NCBI RefSeq assembly: GCF_030381805.1
Contig: NZ_JAUDRH010000001.1
Coordinates: 434,001 to 498,000 of the forward strand
Direction of reading: 5' to 3'
From: Chlorogloeopsis sp. ULAP01
GTDB lineage: Bacteria > Cyanobacteriota > Cyanobacteriia > Cyanobacteriales > Nostocaceae
DNA length: 64,000 nucleotides
Positions 44,557 to 53,781 of the stretch are shown in pieces (the first letter of the stretch is position 1; each line of letters begins with the position of its first letter). The position numbers and the translations under genes were made by a program. Under the pieces are notes generated by a model that searched no databases, was not told where the DNA came from, and worked only from the letters and a program-made list of their open reading frames with translations.

Positions 44557-46191
44557 TTAACTATTTTTATTGGAATAATGCGAAAATAAATTTAAAAAAA
44601 TATCTACCCATTTATTAAACCATGTTTTACCAACTAGCTCTCCTTGTTTGTTTTGTTCTGCTAAACTTTGCATAATTTCTGATTTCATATTTTCATACTC
44701 TGTTTTCAATATAGCTTTACTTTCACTGAATGAAATTACAGAATCTGGTTTATACCTTATCTCCAAATAATCTAATAATTGCTGACGCTGGACGGCATTT
44801 AGAGATAAAGTAATTACGTTATTACAATGATTTGGTTCTTCTAATGTAAAAAATAGCAGATGATAGTAGCCAAGCGCTGCTAAAGAATGTACTAGATTAT
44901 ATCCTTGATTATCTTTTAAATCTAAAAAATAAGATAACCATCTTGTCAATTGAACTTGAGCATCAGATAAGACAGTAATCCATAATACAACTGGATAGAG
45001 ATTTTTTTTAAAGACAAATTCTACACAATTATTTTTATTTAAAAATCTAGCTATTTCTTTTTGAGGTAACATCGCCCAAAAAGTCGGAATAGAACCTTGT
45101 TGTGTGTGGAGTAAATGTGGAAAACAAATAGAAGCTATTGGCTTATTTTTTGGCCATTTTTTTTGTAAACAAAGTTTTTCTGACCATGAAGTTACAGGTA
45201 CTAATTGTACTAACTCCTTATTCAGATAAATATTACTACTAACAGCAAAGTCTCTATCTTGTTGGCGCTGAATATATTCTAAAGTTACTAATATTTGATT
45301 GACATTCTGAGGTCGATTGCTTACTTCTTTAGCTAAACAACCAATGACTAAATTTTTTAATTCCTGCGGTACTTTTACCTGAGGAGCAACTTCCTCAAAA
45401 GCAGGTGGTGTTTCAAAACGATGAGCTTGATACCAATCACCGAAAGAATGACTTTTTATTTGGAACGGATGTTTGCCTGTTAGCATTTCAAACATTAGTA
45501 CACCTAAACTGTAAATATCAGAGCGCACATCCAATAGTTTGCGTCCTTCCATATGTTCCGGAGAACAGTAAGGTAAACTACCTATAAAAGACTCTGTTAT
45601 AGTCATTCCAGAACGTTCACTTAAAAACTTGGCAATCCCGAAATCTAGAATCTTGACAATCTTATTTTCTTTAGTATCTTCACTTAAAAAGATGTTTTCT
45701 GGCTTAATATCTCGGTGAACAATTGGATAAATTTCTCCTTTGAGACTGACACCTTGATGAGCGCATTGTAAACCTAAACAAATTTGATGACAAACACTTA
45801 AAAAAGTTGGTAAATCTAATGGTTCAATCTTAAGAATACTCTTAAGATTTTTTCCTTGCAAATACTCCATTACATAAAAAGGAACTTTATCTTCAGTTAC
45901 ACCATAACTTAATACTCGGACAATATGTGTACTTTTGCGGCCTAATTGAGCACCAATAAATATTTCTCTAGCAAATCTTTGAGACATTTGCTGATTTACT
46001 AAATTCATAGACAAAAGTTTAACAGCAACTGGTATATTACCTTTAGCTGAATCTTCTGCTAGGTAAACTTTACCCATACCTCCTTTACCAATTACATCTT
46101 TAATTAAATAGCGATTATTGAGAAAATTTCCAATATAAACGTCTAACTCTATTTTTTGTAAATTCTTCTCGTTAATATCATTTTGGGACAT
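44557..46191 (-). CDS. Hanks-type serine/threonine protein kinase, paralogue of the neighbour
   Basis: 544 residues counted from ATG 46191. The frame also reaches a TTG at 46212, but that TTG overlaps the likely ribosome binding site GGAGA. Kinase domain: GKGGMGKVYLA, catalytic Lys58, VHRDIKPEN, ILDFGIAKFL, SDIYSLGVLMFEMLTG. The C-terminal domain has the same plan as the downstream kinase: WPKNKPIASICFPHL, YPVVLWITVLSD, YYHLLFFTLEEPNHCNNVI. It is more AT-rich than its neighbour, so the two have diverged. Targets unknown. Confidence 0.92.
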   Translation of the reverse strand: MSQNDINEKNLQKIELDVYIGNFLNNRYLIKDVIGKGGMGKVYLAEDSAKGNIPVAVKLLSMNLVNQQMSQRFAREIFIGAQLGRKSTHIVRVLSYGVTEDKVPFYVMEYLQGKNLKSILKIEPLDLPTFLSVCHQICLGLQCAHQGVSLKGEIYPIVHRDIKPENIFLSEDTKENKIVKILDFGIAKFLSERSGMTITESFIGSLPYCSPEHMEGRKLLDVRSDIYSLGVLMFEMLTGKHPFQIKSHSFGDWYQAHRFETPPAFEEVAPQVKVPQELKNLVIGCLAKEVSNRPQNVNQILVTLEYIQRQQDRDFAVSSNIYLNKELVQLVPVTSWSEKLCLQKKWPKNKPIASICFPHLLHTQQGSIPTFWAMLPQKEIARFLNKNNCVEFVFKKNLYPVVLWITVLSDAQVQLTRWLSYFLDLKDNQGYNLVHSLAALGYYHLLFFTLEEPNHCNNVITLSLNAVQRQQLLDYLEIRYKPDSVISFSESKAILKTEYENMKSEIMQSLAEQNKQGELVGKTWFNKWVDIFLNLFSHYSNKNS

Positions 46192-46900
46192 AAATATTTT
46201 TCTATTCTCCAATTATTTAGTCAAGTAAATAAAATATTTCATACTTGATTTTAACTATGAAAAATAAATAACTATTGAAATTTAATAGACTAATTTAAAA
46301 ATAAATAGAAAATAATTATAGCTTTTTGCTAAAGCCATCTTAAAAAAGATATAAAGGCTTGTAAACCTTATTTAACACAAATATTAATTAATAAGTATGA
46401 GAAAAACCACTGAAACTCAAAGATTTATAAAAATTTTCTTGCTGACATCAGTGTAATTACTATTTTTCAACAGTAAGTATAAATGCTATTAACTAATCAG
46501 CACATATAAAATTCTCGTTACCAGGTTGAACTTGGTAACAAGAACTAAAGCAAGAGGCATCCTCAATCGTGGGGCGTAGACACTGGTAGATGCTTTCGCC
46601 ATAAGGTGTTGCGTTAGCTAGCAGTTTCTTCCCAGATGGTAGGGTACAAGATATCACCTTACTAAGTACTGACACGTATATTGTTACGATGAAAGTAACC
46701 TATATAGAGATGCAAACATCACTCTAAGCACAGTTAATGATATTAGATTTTAGATTAATACTATTAGGAATAAGTTAAAAAACTTAGATATTAACACCTC
46801 AAGTCATTTTCTGTAAATTAAATGATTATTTTGTTGATAAGTTATATAAATAAATCATAAACACAACCATTTGCGATTGCAGTTATTTTCTAAAGAGTCA
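46192..46900. other. AT-rich intergenic region with a palindromic repeat
   Basis: About 700 bp without a convincing gene; a 60-codon - strand frame (46493-46675) is built mainly of repeat sequence. It contains the hairpin at 46514-46542 and GTTGCGTTAGCTAGCAG repeat wording near 46607. Confidence 0.6.
46514..46542. repeat. Palindromic repeat CTCGTTACCAGGTT / GAACTTGGTAAC
   Basis: Imperfect inverted repeat of the GTTACCAGG...CTTGGTAAC type that recurs in nostocalean genomes (recalled pattern). No T-run follows. Confidence 0.7.
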
Positions 46901-48094
46901 TTAATTAGTGCTGGGATTTAGAACTAAACGAAGAAGACGCAATAATCTAAGAATCGGAGATTCTATCTTAAGTTTAAATGCTAATATTTGAGTACGTTGA
47001 AGGGCATTAAAATTATTGTCGCTGACAAGGATTAATGAGCGTTGTCCATTAGGTAATCTAGAACCAAAAGTTAAACCTTCTATATTATCTAACAGCACAT
47101 CAACTTTTCTCAAATCTAATAGTAGTTTTTTGTGAACAGGTTTGATATTTTTAGTATTTACAGCCAAAAGACTGTTAATCTGATGAATATCAGAGGCTCC
47201 TGTAAAATCAACTTGAAACAGCGCAATATAAAATCCTAAGCCAGTAAAATGCCTCTCTAAACTCAAGAATTTTCCTTGATTATCTAGGGCTAATAAATCA
47301 GCAAGTCCACCCATAAATTTGCGAGAAATATTCAAAAATGGAGCAACGGGTTCTGTTAAGTAAAGAAATTCTTTTTCTGGCTGATTGGTAAGCAAGTTGT
47401 ATTGCACAATCCGGCAAGGACTACTAGTGTTTGGTTTTACTTCTGAACCATCTTGAATAAGAGCATTTTCTGTGGCTGTGAACAAATATTTTTCATTTGG
47501 TGTGATAGTAAGGCTTTCAAAAGCTAAATTGTTGCGGATACCCTGCTTGTTATTTTGATGTGGCAAAAATTTATTCGGTATTGGTAATGTTGCGATTTCT
47601 CTTCCTGAAGCAAGAGAAAACTCTTTGATAAATGGATTGATTAACTGATTATTGTCACCTTCAGAAGAAATAAACACAGTTGCCTTCTTAGTTAAAGCAA
47701 TACCTTCTGGGTCGACACTACCAGCAGTAAAATTTGTACCAGCTTTATTTAATAATGGGGTAACAGCAACAGGAATAACATTACCATCTTTAAGTGAGCC
47801 TTTGCTCAAATCAATTTTTAGGGTATAAATGCGAGCAGTAGATTTGTTACTGCGGTCATCAGATATAGCATAATAAAGGTCATTTTTAGCATCATAAGTA
47901 ATACCAGATAACCCTCCTACTTCGGTATTTTGAAATGTCAAACCAGTAGGCAAAGTGGCAGAACCAATGAAATCTATATCTGTAATTTCAACAGGATATG
48001 AGATTAAATTGCTCAATAATATACTGATGATTAAAACTAAGATAAAAACATAAAAAATACGTGGCAATCTCCATATTTTTTTAATTAAGTACAT
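46901..48094 (-). CDS. Phytase-like esterase family membrane-anchored protein
   Basis: 397 residues. An N-terminal uncleaved-looking signal anchor (IFYVFILVLIISILLSNLI) leads to an exported beta-propeller-like domain (PF13449, esterase-like activity of phytase) with GLSGITYDAKNDLYYAISDD, DPEGIALTKKATVFISSEGD, NLAFESLTITPNEKYLFTAT and NIEGLTFG. The Asp/Glu-rich motifs fit metal binding. Family members are often found outside the cytoplasm in phosphate contexts, but the reaction is unproven. Confidence 0.87.
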   Translation of the reverse strand: MYLIKKIWRLPRIFYVFILVLIISILLSNLISYPVEITDIDFIGSATLPTGLTFQNTEVGGLSGITYDAKNDLYYAISDDRSNKSTARIYTLKIDLSKGSLKDGNVIPVAVTPLLNKAGTNFTAGSVDPEGIALTKKATVFISSEGDNNQLINPFIKEFSLASGREIATLPIPNKFLPHQNNKQGIRNNLAFESLTITPNEKYLFTATENALIQDGSEVKPNTSSPCRIVQYNLLTNQPEKEFLYLTEPVAPFLNISRKFMGGLADLLALDNQGKFLSLERHFTGLGFYIALFQVDFTGASDIHQINSLLAVNTKNIKPVHKKLLLDLRKVDVLLDNIEGLTFGSRLPNGQRSLILVSDNNFNALQRTQILAFKLKIESPILRLLRLLRLVLNPSTN

Positions 48095-48272
48095 CGGTAA
48101 GTATGACGCTAAAATCTAAAAGTCAACAACACAATATCATGGCTAATCGCTATCAGCCATTAGTTATTTTTGAGAAAAACTCAGAACAGCAATTTTTGTA
48201 GGCGCTGCCTAGCTTTCCTCAAACCCTTATTTTTACATTGTGGGCAGTACCCACCTTACGGTTATTCATGGC

Positions 48273-50033
48273 TCAATCGTAAAGAACTTTGTCGCAAACA
48301 CCCGGAAGACGGCTTTGCGAAGAGTATTCTGATTCCTCAGTTCTGAGTTCTGCTTGGAAAAATTTAACTAACCAGTCTTTGACGCTGCGGGTAGCGCGGC
48401 AGTCATCTTCGTTGTAACGCTGGATGACTTCTAGCAAGCTACGATCGCCTGTTTTTAACCACCGATCATACCAGTAAATACACTTAGCACCACTCGCTTC
48501 TGGATCGCGCCACTCAAAACCCAACCAACGAGCGATCGCTTTTAGGGCATAACTTTCTACTGGCAAGGCTACGCTTTGAGTTAATTTATCGTATATATCT
48601 ACAAACCGATTCAGTATTGGCTGTACAGAAGCATGGGAAGTACGGTAAAGCTTCGCCAGCCGCTTAACTGCATCAGATTCGTAAACACAAAAATGATAAA
48701 TTGGCGCATCCGGATACTGCCACATCAAATCCAGAAATTGCTGCCAAATCAATTCTTCGTCTTCTGGTTTTTCTGCAAGCAAGGAATAAAAATTTTCCGT
48801 ATTTGCTTGTCTATCAACAACTAAAATCCCCAACAAGTAATCCAAATTTAAGTCTGGCTGCGCTTCAATATCAAAGTAAAGCTCAATCGGGGTTGTAAAT
48901 TTATTATTCTGAGTTGATGGCGTTGGCAGTAACTTTTGTTCGTGGCTATGACTTTGCAAATCATCCCTCATCGCCGGAATTGTTGAGTGATACAAGGTAA
49001 CTGGCAGAAAAGGTAAAATCAGGGGACGATTTTCCAATACAGATTGAGCTTGCAATACAAGTTTGCAAGCAACTTCGCTGTCAAAACCAGGCAGATTTTC
49101 CAGTGCCGTTGGATTTGCTTGGGCGAGAGATTCTACTGTGGTAATACCCAATGCCTGTAATTGAGCGTAGCGAACGGGTGTAATTCCTGGTACGAGAGAG
49201 AGGTGTTTTTGAGATTGAGCGATCGCATAACAACTGCTGTACCAATGGCAAAGATTGCAGCGTTGCCGACTCATAAATAATTCTGGTGCTGTCACCTCCT
49301 CCAAAGTTTGAATCAACTCCTGGAGAATACTATGCATCTGCGGTTTCCATCTCAGTAGATCCACAGAATAATGTTCCTCTTTGCCACGCAAAACTAACGA
49401 AGCTATTTTTGGTTCCGCTTGCTGGGCGATCGCCAATACTTGAGCGTGAAATGCCGCTACAACTTGATATTCTTGCTTCGGACGTTTTCCCAGTTCAATA
49501 TTCACCGGAACGTACATCCAATCTCCAAAACAGGAATTTCCAGGCAGCTTTACCAGTAAATCCGGACGACTTAATAAAGTGTATTTATCAGATTGAAGGC
49601 AGGAAGAAGACACAGGGCAATTCTCCGCGTCTCCGTGTCTTTGCGTCTCCGTGTCTTTGCGTCTCCATGTCTTTGCGTCTCCCACTCCCCGCGTCACCGC
49701 GTCTTCCCCCATCTCCTCCTCTACCGTCTCAGTTAACTGCAACTGAATATCCGAGTATTGAGCTAGCAACACACCTTGATAAATGCACTCTACTCCTTGC
49801 TGCATAAACTCCAGAGTCGCCGCCTGTCCCCTTTGCCAATCTCCCAGTTTATAATCTGGGCGGCGAGAATCCCACTGCCCCAAAACACCTTTCTGATAAA
49901 CTCTCTTGTCTTGTTGCAGTTTCAGGAGCAAATCATTAGCAGCATCTGTTTGGCTGAAGTCGCCGTGGATATCTAAATAAGAGCGGCGCTTACAACGTTG
50001 AAATTGCAGCAGAAGTTCAGCATTTATTAACAT
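48273..50033 (-). CDS. TM0106-family RecB-like nuclease
   Basis: 586 residues. N-terminal RecB-like PD-(D/E)xK region (LLQFQRCKRRSYLD; LLSRPDLLVKLPG, VPVNIELGKRPKQEY). A cysteine set (RQRCNLCHWYSSC with an earlier Cys) can bind an Fe-S cluster as in Cas4/AddB-type nucleases. A helix-hairpin-helix-like segment follows (LQALGITTVESLAQANPTAL), then a DEDD/RNase-H-like domain (IELYFDIEAQPDLN ... HFCVYESDAVKRL ... YNEDDCRATRSVKDWL). It is probably a DNA repair or processing enzyme. Residues near 130-150 (KTWRRKDTETQRHGDAE) come from a 16-bp tandem repeat inserted in frame at 49627-49682. Confidence 0.88.
   Translation of the reverse strand: MLINAELLLQFQRCKRRSYLDIHGDFSQTDAANDLLLKLQQDKRVYQKGVLGQWDSRRPDYKLGDWQRGQAATLEFMQQGVECIYQGVLLAQYSDIQLQLTETVEEEMGEDAVTRGVGDAKTWRRKDTETQRHGDAENCPVSSSCLQSDKYTLLSRPDLLVKLPGNSCFGDWMYVPVNIELGKRPKQEYQVVAAFHAQVLAIAQQAEPKIASLVLRGKEEHYSVDLLRWKPQMHSILQELIQTLEEVTAPELFMSRQRCNLCHWYSSCYAIAQSQKHLSLVPGITPVRYAQLQALGITTVESLAQANPTALENLPGFDSEVACKLVLQAQSVLENRPLILPFLPVTLYHSTIPAMRDDLQSHSHEQKLLPTPSTQNNKFTTPIELYFDIEAQPDLNLDYLLGILVVDRQANTENFYSLLAEKPEDEELIWQQFLDLMWQYPDAPIYHFCVYESDAVKRLAKLYRTSHASVQPILNRFVDIYDKLTQSVALPVESYALKAIARWLGFEWRDPEASGAKCIYWYDRWLKTGDRSLLEVIQRYNEDDCRATRSVKDWLVKFFQAELRTEESEYSSQSRLPGVCDKVLYD
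49627..49682. repeat. 16-bp tandem repeat inside the nuclease gene
   Basis: Three copies of GCGTCTCCGTGTCTTT (the third has CCA for CCG) plus a partial fourth. Three copies add 48 nt, which keeps the frame. Confidence 0.9.
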
Positions 50034-50202
50034 TCCTCTAAGCTAACAAGAATTAGCCCTATTTGGAAGTAACCCAGCTAACGAAAATCGTTGTTAATAA
50101 AGGTACACTCTTTTTTGGGCAGATGGAAGACAGTATTTTTTTATTTCGCTATTACCTGTGCGATCGCCAACTGCAAACGTGCCTTTTGTTGAATAAGTTG
50201 GT

Positions 50203-50575
50203 CAATTTAGGAACTGACTAACGGATTTTCTCGTAATAATTTCAGTGCCGTCCCCAAAGTTCCAAGTGTAGGTGAGGGTGTCACCGTAGTTGGTAGTGGC
50301 GCGGAATGCTTTGTCAGTAAGGGATGTGGTGAATTCGCTGTTATCAAGTGGGGTGGTGTCGATGAACCAGCCGATGCCGTTAGCGTCATCGTCGATGAGG
50401 ATGGTTCCACCGTTAGGACGACCGTATTGGTCAAATTGGGTGATTTGGGCTTTGGCTAGTTGTCCTGTGGGGAGATCGGTGAAAGAGAAGTTGATGTTGA
50501 AGGTGGGATCGAAAAGTGTATTCCAGAGGTTGAGTGAGTTAGAGTTATATGCGTCAATCGATGTAAGAGGTGAGG
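50203..50575 (-). pseudogene. C-terminal fragment of a large PKD-type secreted protein
   Basis: Reading the - strand, the lower part of a 261-codon frame looks like real protein: FSFTDLPTGQLAKAQITQFD, RPNGGTILIDDDANGIGWF, then TYTWNFGDGTE, a PKD-domain core. This wording is familiar from large cyanobacterial exported proteins carrying DDDANGIGWFID blocks. The upper part of the same frame (50577-50987) is only the antisense of a pentapeptide gene, so the homologous fragment starts at about 50575. No start codon or signal peptide belongs to it. Confidence 0.65.
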
Positions 50576-50576
50576 C

Positions 50577-51056
50577 ATGGAAGAATCTGAGAAAAGAATT
50601 ATGGAGCGCCAAGAACTGGATCGGCGTATAGAAGTTGGAGACATAGAGTTTATTAACAGATTTTTCAGTACCGATCTCAGCGTTGCAGAACTGGTTGGAA
50701 GCTACAATGCTGGGAGGAGGGATTTCTCTGACATCGGATTGTGTAATCTTGACTTGAGTGGAATTAATTTGGCTGGTGCCAATTTGACTGGAGCTAAATT
50801 GGTCAGCACTAATCTTAGTAGCGCTAATTTGGCTGGTGCCAACCTGAGTTACACCTACTTGGCCGGAGCTAATCTGAATGGTGCTAACTTGACTAATGCC
50901 AATTTGACAAGAGCTATTATGGCTGGGGTTAACTTGGAAAACGCTAACCTCCGAGGAGCTATTAGCAAAGGAATTGAAGACCATCAAGCTTTCTACTGCA
51001 ATACTGTCATGCCTGATGGCTCCGTTGAGATTGGACCCTATTGGGCTGAAGGTTGA
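50577..51056 (+). CDS. Pentapeptide-repeat protein
   Basis: 159 residues. A short helical N-terminus is followed by about 15 consecutive A(D/N)LXX-type pentapeptides (LAGANLTGAKLVSTNLSSAN and onward to about 135) predicted to form a right-handed quadrilateral beta-helix, then a C-terminal cap (KGIEDHQAFYCNTVMPDGSV). The cap wording (MPDG) is common in cyanobacterial pentapeptide proteins. No signal peptide, so probably cytoplasmic. Start is ATG 50577 or 50601. Function unknown. Confidence 0.85.
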   Translation: MEESEKRIMERQELDRRIEVGDIEFINRFFSTDLSVAELVGSYNAGRRDFSDIGLCNLDLSGINLAGANLTGAKLVSTNLSSANLAGANLSYTYLAGANLNGANLTNANLTRAIMAGVNLENANLRGAISKGIEDHQAFYCNTVMPDGSVEIGPYWAEG

Positions 51057-51226
51057 AGAATCTGTAGTACCTGTAGTGCGATCGCCCTCTCTTGTAGGTT
51101 GGGTTGAGGAACGAAACCCAACATAATCAACCTTCTTGACTCAATGCATTGACTTATTGCGCTTCATTACATCTTTGCAAATTGAGAATTACGCAAAAAC
51201 TCTCTCAAACTCTTATTTCTTTGCGT

Positions 51227-51303
51227 CCTACCCTTACGGGAAGCCGCTCCGCGTCTAATGTGTTCTTTGTGGTACCCTTCGGGAAGCCGCTGTCGCGTCT
51301 ACG
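51227..51303. repeat. Two direct copies of a CCCTT(A/C)(C)GGGAAGCCGCT repeat
   Basis: CCTACCCTTACGGGAAGCCG ... GCGTCTA at 51227-51257 and GTACCCTTCGGGAAGCCGCT ... GCGTCTA at 51272-51301. Related wording appears at 36843 and, inverted, at 63740-63775. Confidence 0.8.
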
Positions 51304-51352
51304 TTTTTCGTTACCGCTCGCTTCATTACATGATGGTTGTGGAGGTGTATAG

Positions 51353-51794
51353 ATGAGGATAACTGCTGAGGAGTTGTTGCAGCGATATGCTGCTGGGGAA
51401 AGAGATTTTGTGGGAATTGTGCTAGTACCTTGTGCTAACTTGAGTGATGCTAATTTGAGTAGTGCTAACTTGAGTAAAGCTAGTTTGAGGGAGATTGACC
51501 TGAGTAGAGCCAATTTGGAGAGAGCTAATTTGGAGGAGACTGACTTGTCTTTCTCCAGTTTGGTAAAAGCTAATCTCAGGCAAGCTAACCTGAAAGGAGC
51601 CTTGCTGCAAGAAACTGCTTTGGCTGACACCATTTTCGAGGAAGCTAATCTTAGGAAATGCTGAAATTGCTTTGTGTTCTATGGTAAGAACCAATTTCAG
51701 AGGAGCTGTTTTGGACAATACCTCTTTTACTGAGTGTATGTGCCGTGACACTATTTGGCATGACGGTCGAATTATTAACGATCCCATTAACTAG
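51353..51794 (+). pseudogene. Pentapeptide-repeat gene with a one-base frameshift
   Basis: The first frame (51353-51664) encodes ITAEELLQRYAAGERDF and then pentapeptides (LSDANLSSANLSKASL and so on) up to ANLRKC-stop. Dropping one A from the AAA at about 51656-51658 lets the next frame continue as AEIALCSMVRTNFRGAVLDN and on to CMCRDTIWHDGRIINDPIN, a normal pentapeptide cap. So a full-length protein of about 147 residues has been interrupted near its end, by mutation or a base-calling error. The truncated 103-residue product could still fold as a short beta-helix. It follows the intact pentapeptide gene by about 300 bp. Confidence 0.75.
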
Positions 51795-51848
51795 CGATTA
51801 GTGCGATCGCCCTCTCTTATAGGTGAGGTTGAAAAAAGTAGACGCCTA

Positions 51849-52739
51849 TTAACCTCTATTCCTAAAATCAATTAAAGTTTGCAAATAAGCATCCGGCATT
51901 CCAATATCAAAAAGCTTTCCTTTCACAACATATCCTGTTATTCCTTCTGCTTGACGCAATTTATCCAGACAGGTTGTGAGTTGAAATTCTCCCCTTTCTC
52001 TAAAGTTACTACTAATATTTTCTCCCAGTAAATCAAATATTTTCGGCGTCAATACATATAACCCAAATATGCATAAAAACTCATCTTCTGCTATACCTTC
52101 AATACGTAAATGCTGACGTGCATATTCAACAGTAGGTTTTTCGGATACTTGCGTTAGTGAAATAATTGAGTTTTTCTGTTGCCAAACCCCTGTGACGCAA
52201 CCAGCTTTATAAAGCATATCTGCAGGCATTGTCGTTAAACCAACAACATTTTGATTAACTTGTTTGTAAGTTTCTAATACCTGACGCGCACAAGATATTT
52301 TTGTATCAGATGAATAAATATGGTCGCCCAACAACAGCAAAAATGGCTCATTATTTACCCATTCTTTGGCACAGTATACAGCATGACCATAGCCTAGCTG
52401 TTCTTTTTGAACCAAAAATTTAATTTTGTCACCCATGTCCACCAGATATTTGCTGTATTTCTGATTTTCTGGCGAAAGTTTCTCAAAAAGTTCTGCTTTA
52501 GGTGGAAATTTAAATAAATCTATAAAAGTTCTTTTATCTTCTGGCTGGATGACAATCGCAATTTCTTCAATGCCAGCGCTCAGGGCTTCTTCTATAATTA
52601 GCTGAATGGCAGGTTTTGCCCTGCCATCTTTATCAATGATTGGAAAAAGTTCTTTTTTAACAACTTTGGTTGCAGGAAATAATCGAGTGCCAAAACCAGC
52701 AGCCGGAATTACAGCTTTTCTAACTTGTTTTTTCTGCAT
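51849..52739 (-). CDS. Sugar-1-phosphate nucleotidyltransferase (GalU-like UDP-glucose pyrophosphorylase)
   Basis: 296 residues. The nucleotide-binding start VIPAAGFGTRLFPATKVV matches GalU-type UTP:glucose-1-phosphate uridylyltransferases; also EALSAGIEEIAIVIQ, LGDHIYSS (metal-binding Asp), EKPTVEYA and LFDIGMPDAYLQT. It should join a sugar-1-phosphate and UTP (or another NTP) to a nucleotide sugar. Its start lies 20 nt inside the end of the GHMP kinase gene, so they are coupled: the kinase makes the sugar-1-phosphate and this enzyme activates it. Which sugar is not known; glucuronate, galactose or arabinose salvage are possible. Confidence 0.9.
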   Translation of the reverse strand: MQKKQVRKAVIPAAGFGTRLFPATKVVKKELFPIIDKDGRAKPAIQLIIEEALSAGIEEIAIVIQPEDKRTFIDLFKFPPKAELFEKLSPENQKYSKYLVDMGDKIKFLVQKEQLGYGHAVYCAKEWVNNEPFLLLLGDHIYSSDTKISCARQVLETYKQVNQNVVGLTTMPADMLYKAGCVTGVWQQKNSIISLTQVSEKPTVEYARQHLRIEGIAEDEFLCIFGLYVLTPKIFDLLGENISSNFRERGEFQLTTCLDKLRQAEGITGYVVKGKLFDIGMPDAYLQTLIDFRNRG

Positions 52740-53781
52740 AAATCGTTAATTCTAAACATTGCATTTGTGGAAAATCTCGTTCAATAATTTCAATTAATTT
52801 TTGTTGATTTTCTTTGTTTGTAACAATAAACTGTGCTGTGCCATCTCCTTGGGAACCAACGCCTTTGCCACCCAAAATATAAGGTTGAATTGGTTCATAA
52901 TTTAGCAGTTGATGCAGAATTGGTGCGGTTAATTCTTGAGAGCAAGCCGGAATCAGATGTTTATCAAATTCTGCTTGTGCTTGTTTCATCAAAATGCCAA
53001 TTTGTTGGGCATCACCTGCTTGCAAGGCACGAACAGCAGCTTGGGTGATTTGATAGCTGACAGAACCGAGATACTTCTGAACATTTGCTTGTACTTCATT
53101 ACGGGCGAAAGGATAACACTCATTCAGTTTTCTGAGAATTTCCTGAGTATTTTTGCTGGCACCAAGATCCACAATCACAAAAAACAAATCTGTTGGAACA
53201 CTAAGTTCGATGATATCAGTGCGATCGCCATCAAAGATCATAGCAATGGGACGATTACCGTAAGCACAAGCTTGATCCATCCGCCCGCAACGGGAAGGGG
53301 TGGTAATTTCTCCTAGATAGGCACACTCCATCTCCTCTCGGATCGACATCTTTAAGTTATAAACCAGATTAAATGCCCTCGCTACCAGAACGCAAACAGC
53401 AGCACTCGATGACAAACCTTTTTGAATTGGTAAATCTGTTCGGTAATTATCAATTTCTAGCCCGCCCACACATTTATCTGACTTGACAAGAAGTTGGTAG
53501 GCAACACCAGCAGCATAGCTGAAAAAACCACCTTTTTCGGCTTCGGCAAGCAAAGCTTGTTTTCCCATTGGTAGAGTTAAGGTTTTGCGGCTGCCACCAC
53601 TGAGACAGGCACTCAGAATCAGTAGATTTGAATGTGGCTTAATTTCAGCATATAGCCCCTGATTCGTACCCACCAGTAGCGTGCAACCTACTTCTAACTC
53701 AGAATTGAGACTGCGATAGCCTCCTGCCCAATCACTATGTTCACCAAATAGACACAGGCGTCCTGGAACTAAAATTTTCAT
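52720..53781 (-). CDS. GHMP-family sugar kinase
   Basis: A 353-residue cytoplasmic kinase. Motif 1 region GRLCLFGEHSDWAGGYR resembles galactokinase/mevalonate kinase N-termini. ATP-binding motif 2 is IQKGLSSSAAVCVLVA. The SRCGRMDQACAYG segment holds the likely catalytic Asp. Motif 3 is GGKGVGSQGDGTAQF. It overlaps the GalU-like gene by 20 nt, a kinase plus pyrophosphorylase pair typical of monosaccharide salvage. It is not an ordinary GalK by sequence feel (no galactokinase signature GRVNLIGEHTDY), so the substrate is open. Confidence 0.87.
   Translation of the reverse strand: MKILVPGRLCLFGEHSDWAGGYRSLNSELEVGCTLLVGTNQGLYAEIKPHSNLLILSACLSGGSRKTLTLPMGKQALLAEAEKGGFFSYAAGVAYQLLVKSDKCVGGLEIDNYRTDLPIQKGLSSSAAVCVLVARAFNLVYNLKMSIREEMECAYLGEITTPSRCGRMDQACAYGNRPIAMIFDGDRTDIIELSVPTDLFFVIVDLGASKNTQEILRKLNECYPFARNEVQANVQKYLGSVSYQITQAAVRALQAGDAQQIGILMKQAQAEFDKHLIPACSQELTAPILHQLLNYEPIQPYILGGKGVGSQGDGTAQFIVTNKENQQKLIEIIERDFPQMQCLELTIYAEKTS

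Noticed and set aside
46493..46675. A 60-codon - strand ORF
   Set aside because: It is made of interspersed repeat and hairpin sequence (46514-46542).
49627..49682. Possible CRISPR array
   Set aside because: The 16-bp units are directly adjacent, without unique spacers, and lie inside a coding frame.
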